From CBDFNN01 sp965250215 (GTDB taxonomy: Bacteria; Bacteroidota; Rhodothermia; Rhodothermales; DATKEJ01), in the NCBI GenBank assembly GCA_965250215.1, contig CBDFNN010000004.1, positions 1,240,001 through 1,304,000 on the forward strand: a stretch of DNA of 64,000 nt, given 5' to 3'. The notes below the pieces were generated by a model. That model saw only the letters and a list, made by a program, of their open reading frames with translations. It searched no databases and had not been told where the DNA came from. The first letter of the stretch is position 1; each line of letters starts with the position of its first letter. Of this stretch, positions 34,542 through 43,800 are shown one piece after another. The position numbers were made by a program, and so were the translations under genes.

Positions 34542-36620
34542 TTGATCGATCTATTCGAAATAGAAGACCCTTTTCTTAAAACCCTTATCTCTCACATTGA
34601 GGAGGATATGGAGGATGAGAATTTCGGTGTTGCTGAGCTCGCGGAAAAAGCCGGGATGAGCCGATCGAACCTTCTTAGGCGAGTCCAAAAGATTTCTGGG
34701 CGCTCAGTGAGTGTATTGATTCGGGAAGTTCGATTGCATCACGCAAAAGGCTTATTGCAAGATGGAGCTCTCAATGTCTCGGAAATATCCTACAAGGTTG
34801 GCTTCAATAGCACCTCATATTTCACTAAGTGCTATAGAGAGCTCTACGGTTATCCGCCCGGAGAAGAGGCTAGCCGTAGCATCGAGTCCGTTAAGGAGGA
34901 GAACGCGATTCAAGTTGACGAGAAAAGGAAATCGCCCTTCATTTTTCCCGCTATAGTCTTTACGGTGCTCGGTCTATTGGTCGTCCTGATTTTCGTGTCG
35001 CGAGAAAATCGAATTCAAGACGCGTCTTTCGAAAAGTCTATCGCAGTCTTGCCCTTCAAGAATGACAGCAATGATTCTGAGAACACCTATTTCGTCAATG
35101 GCCTGATGGAAGCGGTATTGAATAATCTTCAGAAAATTGAAAACCTGAGGGTCGTTAGCAGAACGTCGAGCGAAAAATATCGGGATGCGAAACTTTCCAG
35201 TGCAGAAATATCAGAGGAGTTGGGAGTCAAATATTTCGTTGAAGGCAGTGGACAGAAATTGGGCGATGAGATCATCCTCACAATTCAGTTGATCGAGGCT
35301 TCCAGCGACAAGCATTTGTGGTCTCATAGATATGCTAGACAAGCCACAGACATTTTTTCTCTTCAGGCTGAGGTTGCTCAGGACATTGCAAAGGAGATAG
35401 AGGTCATTGTAACGCCAGAGGAAAGGGGTCGCATCGAGAAAATACCAACGGCTAACTTGACAGCATATGATTACTATCTGCGGGGCATGGATCTCACAAA
35501 AAAGAAAAGCTTCGAGTCTCTTGAGAGAGCTATCGAGTATTTTGAAAAGGCTCTAGCTGAAGATGAGGATTTTCCGCACGCCTACGCCGCGACGGCTATT
35601 TGTAATTATTACTTGGATTATTTTCTAGCGAAGAAGACACGTGGGCCGGAGATAAAGACCCTCGCTGATAAGGCTCTTTCTTTGGACCCTGAGCTACCCG
35701 AAAGTCTTATCGCAAAAGGTCTGTTCTACCTTCATGACGGTGAATATGAATTGGCTGCGAGTTACATGGAAAGGGTTTTGCTTTACAATCCGAACTCTGC
35801 CGTCGCCTACAATTTCTTGTCGGATATATACAATGCCTATCTGCCAGATACTAAGAAGTACCTAAGATATGCTCTAAAAAGTATCAGGCTAGACCAGGCC
35901 GGTGTAGACTCGTCTACAACAAGTTTATCGTATTTGCATTTGGCCAATGCACTCGCCCAAACTGGTTTTATTGAAGAGGCCGATCAAAACATTCGGATAT
36001 CCAGAGCTTACGATCCTAGCAATATATTTTCCGAATATGTGCATGCCTACATCAAGCTGGGACAAGATGGGAATTTTGAAAGGACCAGAGATCTACTCAT
36101 AGAAACCTTGGCAAAAGACACCACCCGGCTGGATGTCGTTCAGGAGCTTGCCAAGATCTATTACCACATGGAAGATTACGATACGGCCTATGCTTACTAC
36201 GACAAATTTGTGGAGGCCAGAGAATCCTTCGGTATGAATATCTTCGTCGCTGAGGATGTCAAAATTGGTTTTGTAATGAGCAAGGTCGGGCAGGAAGCCA
36301 GGGCTGAAAAGTATTTCGGAAGCTATCTGGAGTATGCGGAAAAGGATGAGTCGATTTATAGGGATCTCAGTTTTGCTGCCTATTACGCCACGCAAGGAGA
36401 GGTGGACAAAGGATTCGAACATTTGAAGCTGTTTTCCAAACAAAGCGGAGTACAGTTCTGGTTCATCCTATTCATGGAGAATGATCCGATTGTCAGCCTA
36501 CTGTCAGGTCATCCGGAGTATCAGGAAATCCTTGACGAGATAGCGGCGTCATTTTGGGCAGAGCACCGGGAGATGAGGAAGCAGTTGGAGGAAGAAGGAC
36601 TGATAGGAGGTAGAGAATAG
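34542..36620 (+). CDS. Membrane-anchored AraC regulator with TolB-like and TPR domains
   Basis: 692 residues. N-terminal AraC HTH (about 10-105: 'FGVAELAEKAGMSRSNLLRRVQKISG', 'VSEISYKVGFNSTSYFTKCYRELYGYPPGE'), one membrane helix (about 132-153), then outside the membrane an FlgO/TolB-N-like domain (163-300: 'KSIAVLPFKNDSND', 'FVNGLMEAVLNNLQKI', 'VRVVSRTSS'-type motif) and a long TPR array (about 310-640). Thus DNA binding in the cytoplasm and sensing in the periplasm on one chain, like CadC. Start: a TAG lies directly before TTG 34542, so no longer protein is possible, and the next ATG (34608) would cut into the HTH domain; TTG is therefore taken. Likely controls the divergent lipoprotein or itself. 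Confidence 0.85.
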   Translation: MIDLFEIEDPFLKTLISHIEEDMEDENFGVAELAEKAGMSRSNLLRRVQKISGRSVSVLIREVRLHHAKGLLQDGALNVSEISYKVGFNSTSYFTKCYRELYGYPPGEEASRSIESVKEENAIQVDEKRKSPFIFPAIVFTVLGLLVVLIFVSRENRIQDASFEKSIAVLPFKNDSNDSENTYFVNGLMEAVLNNLQKIENLRVVSRTSSEKYRDAKLSSAEISEELGVKYFVEGSGQKLGDEIILTIQLIEASSDKHLWSHRYARQATDIFSLQAEVAQDIAKEIEVIVTPEERGRIEKIPTANLTAYDYYLRGMDLTKKKSFESLERAIEYFEKALAEDEDFPHAYAATAICNYYLDYFLAKKTRGPEIKTLADKALSLDPELPESLIAKGLFYLHDGEYELAASYMERVLLYNPNSAVAYNFLSDIYNAYLPDTKKYLRYALKSIRLDQAGVDSSTTSLSYLHLANALAQTGFIEEADQNIRISRAYDPSNIFSEYVHAYIKLGQDGNFERTRDLLIETLAKDTTRLDVVQELAKIYYHMEDYDTAYAYYDKFVEARESFGMNIFVAEDVKIGFVMSKVGQEARAEKYFGSYLEYAEKDESIYRDLSFAAYYATQGEVDKGFEHLKLFSKQSGVQFWFILFMENDPIVSLLSGHPEYQEILDEIAASFWAEHREMRKQLEEEGLIGGRE

Positions 36621-36708
36621 ATAGAGATCAGCTAGAGAAGGATGTAGAGGGAATCCTTACTAACAAGGTTATTTTAAGTGATACTATGTCAAGGTGTGCT
36701 CCCTGAGA

Positions 36709-36738
36709 CTTCACTTTAGTAATTACAATAAAATGAAG
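36709..36738 (+). terminator. Possible hairpin downstream of the AraC/TPR gene
   Basis: CTTCACTTTA and TAAAATGAAG form a 10-bp stem with one mismatch around a 10-base loop, 90 bases after the stop. No T-run follows, so terminator function is uncertain. Confidence 0.3.
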
Positions 36739-36771
36739 TGCTCGAGATTTCACCTCAGGCATATCCTAACC

Positions 36772-37020
36772 TTAACTCTTAAGTTTGACAATAAATCTCT
36801 GGATGCTGATCCCCACATGGGCTATTCCGTCATGCTCCAAGACGGCGTAATCGGAGAAGGCATGAATGATTACGACCGCATTTTTAGTATTCTGAAGCAG
36901 GCAGGATTTTCCTGTTGGATCTCCATCGACGATGGCATCGATCCCGAAACTGGCTTTCAAAACCTAGCCGACTCAGCGACATATCAAAGGCGAAAAATGC
37001 AGGTACATGGACTCCCATAA
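36772..37020 (+). pseudogene. C-terminal relic of a sugar phosphate isomerase/epimerase
   Basis: About 70-80 residues whose wording ('LDADPHMGYSVMLQDGVIGEGMNDYDRIFSILKQAGFSCWISIDDGIDPE') is that of the last beta-alpha units of xylose-isomerase-like TIM-barrel proteins, where the G-E-G-x-x-D-[WY] turn and 'I..LK..GFdGWISIeDG' strand are diagnostic. The ~200 residues that should precede it are missing; upstream sequence in this frame (from an ATG at 36694) is unlike the family. It ends TAA at 37018-37020, overlapping the start of the transporter gene by 14 bases, as in an operon that was once intact. Confidence 0.65.
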
Positions 37021-38785
37021 AACGCCGCCCAAAAAAATTGGAGGAATTCTAAGGCAGCTTGGTCCAGGTTTGATCATCGCAGGCTCAGTCGTTGGATCGG
37101 GCGAATTGATAGCCACCACAAAGACGGGGGCCGAGGCTGGATTCTGGCTGTTGTGGTTGATCTTGATCGGTTGCGTTATTAAGGTCTTCGTCCAGGTTGA
37201 GATGGGACGATATTCCGTGGTCACTGGCAAGACCACGATGGAGGGCTTATCCGAAGTTCCTGGACCTCGAATAGCAGGTCGCGGAAACTGGCTGGTCTGG
37301 TTCTATGCCCTTGTGTTCGTGGCGACAATCGGGCAAGTCGGCGGCATTGTCGGAAGCGTTGGTCAGGCCTTGCAGATCTTTGTGCCGATTACCGAAAGCG
37401 GCCGAACGTTCAACCGGCAGGTCGATGTTGAAACAGCCTACACGGTTGCCCATGGCGAATTGCAATTGGCGCAAAAGCGATCCGATGAAGGCCACGCTGC
37501 TGGCTCTGCTCGGGTTAAGGAATTGCAGGAGGAAATTGCTCGTCTGGAGCCCTTATTTGTTGAAGACCGGCTTGCAGTGGCGACGCAAGAAATGGAATCC
37601 TTGAGCACCGTCGGTGGGGAAGACTCGCAGTCGGAAGAAAGATTGAAGGATCTGGATGCGGCACTTGCCGTGGTGCAAAAACGATTGGCGGAAGAGATGC
37701 AGCCCGGAGAGCTGTTCGCCGCCACAGGTGAAGATTTGGCCTCCGAAGATAGGACGCAAGCTGAGATTCACGAATTGGGACAGGTCATCAAAAGCCTCGG
37801 ACGTCGCTCAAGCCGCGACGACGTAATATGGGCGGTGTTTATCGCAATAATAACAGCCATCGTGTTGGTTGTTGGTCGTTACAACTTAATTCAAACCTTC
37901 TCAGTTGGTCTGGTAGCCTCGTTCACACTCATCACGATCGTGAACCTGGTGATGTTGCAAAGCAATGTCTACTGGGCAGTGACGAGCACGGATATAATCA
38001 ATGGTTTGAGCTTTCGACTAGGGCCGATTACTTCCACTGCGACGAGCGCGTCTGGAGTGGCGACAGCGCTAGCGACCTTTGGACTCATTGGCGTCGGGGC
38101 TAATGAATTGATTGCCTATCCCTACTGGTGTCTAGAAAAAGGCTACGCCAGATTCACAGGCCCGAGAGACGAGACGCAGGAGTGGGCGGATCGAGCAAGC
38201 GGCTGGATGCGAGTGATGCGTTGGGATGCTTGGGGTTCGATGGTAATCTATACCTTTGCAACGCTTGCCTTCTACTTGTTGGGCGCTGCGATACTCGGGA
38301 GGACGGGGCTCAATCCGGCAGGTGGCGACATGATCCGTACGCTTGGCGTTATGTATGAGCCGGTGTTTGGTTCGATAGCACGATGGGTGTTTTTATTCGG
38401 CGCTGTCGCCGTGCTCTACTCGACATTTTTTATCGCCACGGCCAGTTTTGCACGAGTGGTCCCTGACTGTATGCGAGTGATAGGTTTCGGTCCAAAGAAC
38501 GAGGCCTCCTACGAACGTTGGGTTCGAGGAGTCAGCGTGATTTTTCCCTTTACCTGCGTTTTGGCTTACAGCATTCTGCATTCGCCAGCCTTGATGGTAT
38601 TGATTGGTGGTGTGATGCAGGGTCTGATGTTGCCTCTGCTTGCTGGCGCGGCGCTTTACTTTCGTTACCGTTGCAGTGATGCTCGCATCACTCCTAAGAT
38701 TGTGTGGGATATTTTTCTCTGGCTGTCTGCGGCCGGTATGTTAATCACAGGTGTCTGGACTGTCTGGAACAGGTTACTAGCTTAG
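37007..38785 (+). CDS. Nramp-fold transporter with large inserted coiled-coil domain
   Basis: 592 residues. Nramp/LeuT-type core: TM1 'GPGLIIAGSVVGSGELIATTKTGAEAGF', TM2-3, then an insert of about 140 residues (130-272) rich in E, Q, A, L with heptad-like spacing ('ARVKELQEEIARLEPLF', 'ERLKDLDAALAVVQKRLAEE'), then the remaining helices including 'GVGANELIAYPYWCLEKGYARFTGPRD'. The metal-binding DPGN of TM1 is GSGE and the TM6 MPH motif is absent, so divalent-metal transport cannot be assumed. Its start overlaps the isomerase relic. Codons and bases are G+C-richer by eye than in the surrounding genes, suggesting transfer. Confidence 0.75.
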   Translation: MDSHKTPPKKIGGILRQLGPGLIIAGSVVGSGELIATTKTGAEAGFWLLWLILIGCVIKVFVQVEMGRYSVVTGKTTMEGLSEVPGPRIAGRGNWLVWFYALVFVATIGQVGGIVGSVGQALQIFVPITESGRTFNRQVDVETAYTVAHGELQLAQKRSDEGHAAGSARVKELQEEIARLEPLFVEDRLAVATQEMESLSTVGGEDSQSEERLKDLDAALAVVQKRLAEEMQPGELFAATGEDLASEDRTQAEIHELGQVIKSLGRRSSRDDVIWAVFIAIITAIVLVVGRYNLIQTFSVGLVASFTLITIVNLVMLQSNVYWAVTSTDIINGLSFRLGPITSTATSASGVATALATFGLIGVGANELIAYPYWCLEKGYARFTGPRDETQEWADRASGWMRVMRWDAWGSMVIYTFATLAFYLLGAAILGRTGLNPAGGDMIRTLGVMYEPVFGSIARWVFLFGAVAVLYSTFFIATASFARVVPDCMRVIGFGPKNEASYERWVRGVSVIFPFTCVLAYSILHSPALMVLIGGVMQGLMLPLLAGAALYFRYRCSDARITPKIVWDIFLWLSAAGMLITGVWTVWNRLLA

Positions 38786-38866
38786 ATTGACGCGTGGACT
38801 CAATAAATGCAAGCATAAATAGACATGGTGGTCTCGGAATTAGGTAACCTTCATTCAAGATGGAAA

Positions 38867-39336
38867 TCTACACTTTATCCTAACCCGGTTTCTCGGCAGA
38901 CGAGCCGATCAGACTATCATTTTCCAGATTATTGAGACGCATCGAATGACGCTGGCTGTCCTCCTGGGGAATCAACCAATCAAGATCGTCGAATGCCAAG
39001 GGCTGACAGAAGGCGTGCTGCTTGCAGGGGAACGGACGATCGCGCAAATCGCGCATCTTAGATCGATGGGCAATTTCCCGAACCCCTTTAGTGAATCGAC
39101 AGAAGTCCAGTTTGAACTAAGCCAGCCTGGGACGATTACGATGGAGGTATTCGATGTTCTGGGTCGGCGCATTGAGTCCCTGAGCTTGAGTTACGCTTCG
39201 GCGGGCGTTCGCTCTTACGTGGTCTCCTTCAGTAGATCTAGCTCTACCGAAGGGTGATTCGATCTTGATGTACACCTTGAAAGTCGAAGGTCGTCAGGCT
39301 GAATCCATATTGGGTAACATGTTCTATATCAAATGA
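38867..39336 (+). pseudogene. Frameshifted relic of a T9SS sorting-domain protein
   Basis: Reading across frames recovers two tandem sorting-domain-like pieces: 'LYPNPVSRQTS' (38873-38905), continuing in another frame as 'IRLSFSRLLRRIE' and then, from 38946, 'MTLAVLLGNQPIKIVECQGLTEG'; and 'FPNPFSESTEVQFELSQPG...MEVFDVLGRRIES' (from 39075). After a frameshift near 39236-39256 the end reads 'LPKGDSILMYTLKVEGRQ...GNMFYIK' to TGA at 39334-39336. At least three frame breaks and no N-terminal cargo part are left. Confidence 0.6.
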
Positions 39337-39383
39337 TGGCAGAACATCAGATTGTCGGAACACGGCAAACGGAACACGTTTCT

Positions 39384-40838
39384 TTACGCCAATATCCCCT
39401 TGATCACTTCTCCATGCACGTCCGTCAATCGCATCCGCCGACCTTGTGCCTTGAAGGTCATCCGTTCATGATCGACGCCCATCAGATGTAGTAGCGTCGC
39501 TTGGAAGTCATAAACGTGAACCGGGTTCTCAGCGATGTTGTAACCAAAGTCATCTGTCCGTCCATAGGTGAATCCGTTTTTCACTCCTGCACCGGCCATG
39601 AAAATAGTGTAGCACTTAGGATGGTGATCCCGACCGTAGTTCGTAGCTGTCAGCTTACCTTGCGAGTAGTTTGTCCGGCCAAATTCTCCGCCCCAAATCA
39701 CGAGAGTGTCCTCCAGAAGACCTCGCTGTTTCAAGTCCTTGATCAGAGCTGCAGTGGGCTGATCAGTGTCCGTTGTCAACTTTTGAATTTCACTCGGTAG
39801 ATTTCCATGCTGGTCCCAGCCTTGATGATAGAGCTGTATGAATTTGACATCTTTTTCGGCTAGTCTTCTGGCGAGAAGACAGTTGGCAGCGAAAGTACCA
39901 GGCTTCTTGCTCTCTGGACCATACATTTCATAGACGCTATCTGGTTCTTTCGATACATCCATGATTTCTGGCACCGAGGTCTGCATGCGATAAGCCATTT
40001 CATATTGAGCAATACGCGATGTGATCTCCGGATCCATTACACGTTCATGCTGCTCCTCATGCATCTTGCGAAGTGTATCTAACATCTTTCTGCGACTCGA
40101 CTTGTTCATTCCATGAGGATCGTTCAAAAATAGAACGGGGTCTAAGCCGGATCGGAACTGAACGCCCTGATGCTGAGAAGGGAGGAAGCCCGTTCCCCAC
40201 AGTCTCGAGTAAAGAGGTTGATCTCCGTTGTTGCTACGCGACAACAGGACTATAAACGAAGGAAGGTTGTTGTTGTCAGTTCCAAGTCCGTAGGAAATCC
40301 ACGAACCAATCGAAGGTCTGCCGGCCTCTTGTCGTCCCGTCTGGATAAAAGTCACAGCGGGGTCATGGTTAATGGCCTCCGTGTGCATGGTCTTGATGAA
40401 ACAAAGGTCATCAGCAACTCCAGCGATGTTCGGCATCAATGAGCTGACGGTTGCACCGGAATTTCCATGCTTGGCGAAATCAAATGCCGATCCAGCGAGT
40501 GGAAAAGATTTCTGATGCGAAGTCATGCCGGTCAGGCGTTGTCCCTGTCGGATCGACTCAGGCAACTCTTCTCCGTTCATCTCTCGGAGAAGGGGTTTGT
40601 GATCGAATAAATCGAGTTGAGACGGGGCACCACTTTGGAAAAGATAGATGACGCGTTTGACCCTTGGATTGAGATGTAAAGATCCAAGAGCCCCGTTGAC
40701 TTTCAAGTCTGGCCCTTTCCCCAATAGGTCAAGAGGGTTCATCATTGAGGCCAAGGCCATGGTTCCGATGCCCTTGCTCGCTTGGGAGAGAAAGTAGCGT
40801 CGGCTAAAATTAAACTTAAGGTCGTCTAGCTCTTTCAT
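39384..40838 (-). CDS. DUF1501 protein (operon 3)
   Basis: 484 residues. Tat-like start 'SRRYFLSQASKGIGTMALASMM' after a 12-residue head. DUF1501 core: 'VKRVIYLFQSGAPSQLDLFDHKPLL', 'RPSIGSWISYGLGTDN', 'NCLLARRLAEKDVKFIQLYHQGWDQHG', 'IWGGEFGRTNYSQG', 'YGRDHHPKCY' and 'RMRLTDVHGEVI'. The start overlaps the stop of the DUF1553 gene by four bases, the tightest coupling of the three pairs in this window. Exported; activity of the family undefined. Confidence 0.9.
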   Translation of the reverse strand: MKELDDLKFNFSRRYFLSQASKGIGTMALASMMNPLDLLGKGPDLKVNGALGSLHLNPRVKRVIYLFQSGAPSQLDLFDHKPLLREMNGEELPESIRQGQRLTGMTSHQKSFPLAGSAFDFAKHGNSGATVSSLMPNIAGVADDLCFIKTMHTEAINHDPAVTFIQTGRQEAGRPSIGSWISYGLGTDNNNLPSFIVLLSRSNNGDQPLYSRLWGTGFLPSQHQGVQFRSGLDPVLFLNDPHGMNKSSRRKMLDTLRKMHEEQHERVMDPEITSRIAQYEMAYRMQTSVPEIMDVSKEPDSVYEMYGPESKKPGTFAANCLLARRLAEKDVKFIQLYHQGWDQHGNLPSEIQKLTTDTDQPTAALIKDLKQRGLLEDTLVIWGGEFGRTNYSQGKLTATNYGRDHHPKCYTIFMAGAGVKNGFTYGRTDDFGYNIAENPVHVYDFQATLLHLMGVDHERMTFKAQGRRMRLTDVHGEVIKGILA

Positions 40839-43800
40839 CGTTTGTAGATGGCTTCATCAAAATTCATGATCGTGTTTGCTACTACCGTGTAGGCGGCGGT
40901 CTCCGCTGGATCAAGTCGCTTGTCTCTAGGAAAATCGCCGATACTTAGAAGTTGAATTGCGGAGGCTTGGTCCTTTTTGTAAAGCTCGAGTTCAGATTCG
41001 TAGAGGTCGAGCAAGCCGGCCAGTTCAGAATCGTTTGGTTTTCTAGAGGTCAAAAGAAGGAAGCCAAGAGAGATTCGATCTACAACCGAGTTTCCGCCCT
41101 CTTTGAGCATTCGTTCGGCTAGAATTCTTGCTGCCTCGACAAATTGAGGATCATTCATCAAAACCAGAGCCTGTAAAGGAGTATTGGTATTCTGTCTTTT
41201 GACAACGCAGAAATTGCGCTCGGGCGCATCAAAGTTAGTCATTGTCGGAGGGGGAGTGGTCCGCTTCCAAATCGTATACATGGAACGTCGATAGAGATTG
41301 TCTCCAGAATCTTGGTTGTAGACGGTAGCATTTCGAGTAGCAAGCTCCTTCCATAGACCGGCAGGTTGATAAGGGTAGACACTTGGCCCTCCGACTTCCC
41401 TAACCATCAATCCACTCGCGGCCAAGGCGTTGTCTCTAACCATCTCAGCAGGAAGTCTGTAGGAAGATCCACGCGAGTACAAGGTGTTCGATGGATCCTT
41501 TTCCAGAGCAAGGTCACTTCCAATCGATGACTGCATATAGGTCGAGCTCATCACCATCTTTTTGATCAGCGCTTTGACATCCCATCCAGATTCTACAAAG
41601 TCTGTTGCTAGGTAATCAAGCAGAAGAGGATGGCTCGGGAAGGCACCTTGATTGCCGAAATCATCGGGAGTACTAACGAGCGCAGTGCCAAAGATGTATT
41701 GCCAAAATCGATTGACGGTGACCCTTGCGGTCAAAGGGTTCTGAGGATCAAGAATCCATTTGGCCAGACCGAGGCGGTTTCTTGGCAGGCTTTCGTCAAA
41801 AGCGAGAATAGCTTCGATGACGCCTTCACTGACTTCTTCTGTCGGAGCATCATAGGCCCCACGGTCGAGAATGTAAGTTGGCCTTTTAAAAGATCGCTCC
41901 TGCATGATCATGACTTCCGGCTGGGCCGTCATGAAATCGTTAAGCTCACCTCGCTGTTTGGTGGCCTTTTCAAGTTGCTTCTTATATTCGGGATTTATTC
42001 GCTGGACGTAGTAACGTCTCAAGTCATCATCAGAGGATTGGTCGTCAGTTTGTCCCGACTCGCTCAAGACTTCTAAAGGTGTGAGCTCATAGTCGAATAT
42101 TTTCCAGTCGTCTATTACCACGCTGTCTAAGGAGGACTCGGCAAGTTTGCCAAATTTCATGTGGGTGTAGCCGTTCCAATTGCCGCCAACTGAGTCGGTA
42201 ATGATGCTCTTGTTCAGATTGTCGACTAGGATTTCGCTATCGAAATGCCGGCCATCTCTATAGATATTGAAGCCAGAAGCTTTCGACGATCCGTCATAAG
42301 TGATCGTGAGATGCTCCCACTTTCCGACTTCAATTGGGTTTTTTGAAACTCGAATTATCGAATTGTCTGGTGCGACGTGGTTGAGACTTATCTCGATGCG
42401 ACCATCTAACATCAATTTGGTCAAGATTCCTCGATCGCCATTCATAAGACCGGCAGACTGGGCAATCATCGGACCCTCAACGGAGTCGGTCAAAACCTTG
42501 ATCCAGATGCCACTGGAGAAAGGTTCATTCCTTTCGAAGTGCTTCACCTCTTTGATTGTATCTACCCAAGAATCTCCGACAAGCGTCAGTGCCGTTTCGA
42601 CTTTTCCCTCAACTTGTGTTGGAAGCTGGTCCTGATCACCGGCAAGAACGGCATCTGCCACTTTTGCCGTGTTTGAGGCGAAGTAATATTTGGTTTTGTC
42701 TTTGTCTTGTTTCTCGTCCAGTCTGTCAAATGGATAATGAGCGATAGGCATTGAGGCTACTACCTGTGACTCGTCTCTTGACGATTTCCAAGTCTGAAAT
42801 CCTGAATCATAGCTTTCATGTTTATAGTCGAGGACTTCCTCTAACTCAGCAATCTCGTCTTCCAGTGAGTTTCGCCGTTCCTTGTCCTCGTCATCTAACA
42901 TGATGAGAGTTGGCGCTGCCTCACCGGAGTAGGGGATTTGTCCTCGCTCATTGTTGTTGTTGAAGAAGCTAAACATCTGGAAGTACTCCTTCTGAGAGAT
43001 CGGATCGAATTTGTGATCATGGCAGCGTGCGCACCTGGCGCTCATCCCCAGATAGGCTCGAGTGACAACATCGGTTCGGTCCGCGACGTATTCCGTACGG
43101 TACTCCTCCTCGATGACACCTCCTTCCTGAGTCTGAAGATGATTTCGATTGAAGGCGGTCGCTAGCAATTGCTCGTCGGTCGGATTCTCAAGAAGGTCTC
43201 CGGCGAGTTGCCAAGTCGTGAACTGATCGAATGGCATGTTTTGATTGAAGGCTTTGATGACCCAATCTCTGTAGGGCCACATGTTGCGCATACCGTCGTC
43301 TTGATAGCCATGGGAGTCGGCGTAGCGAGCAACATCCAGCCACTCTGTTGCCATTCTCTCTCCAAAGTGGACCGTGGCAAGAAGATTGTCGACAAGATTT
43401 TCGTAGGCGTCCTGAGAATTGTCATTTAAAAAGCTCTCGATGTCTTCCTTTGTAGGTGGCAATCCTGTCAAGTCGAAGCTTGCTCTTCGGAGCAGGGTTT
43501 CTTTAGTCGCGCGATCAGCAGGAGTCAAGCCAGTCTTTTCGATCTTCGCAAGAATGAATTGATCGATGTCAGTTATGGGCCAATCTTCTTGTTGGACAGT
43601 TGGAAGTTCAGGCATCGAGGCAGGAATGAAAGACCAGTGTTTTTGAAAAGGGGCTCCCTGGTCGATCCATTTTATTATCAGGGCTTTCTCTTCGTCGGTC
43701 ACTGTCACGTTGGACTCGGGTGGTGGCATGTGAAATTGCGGATCCGTCGATACAAGTCTTCGGATGATATCTTTCGACCCTATAACTTCTCGAGCTCCTT

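Noticed and set aside
36694..36771. N-terminal part of the frame carrying the isomerase relic
   Set aside because: No similarity to the isomerase family; the start at 36694 is probably fortuitous.
41630..42076. 148-codon + strand open frame within the operon 3 cytochrome gene
   Set aside because: Antisense shadow of the DUF1553 region, whose motifs run unbroken on the minus strand.
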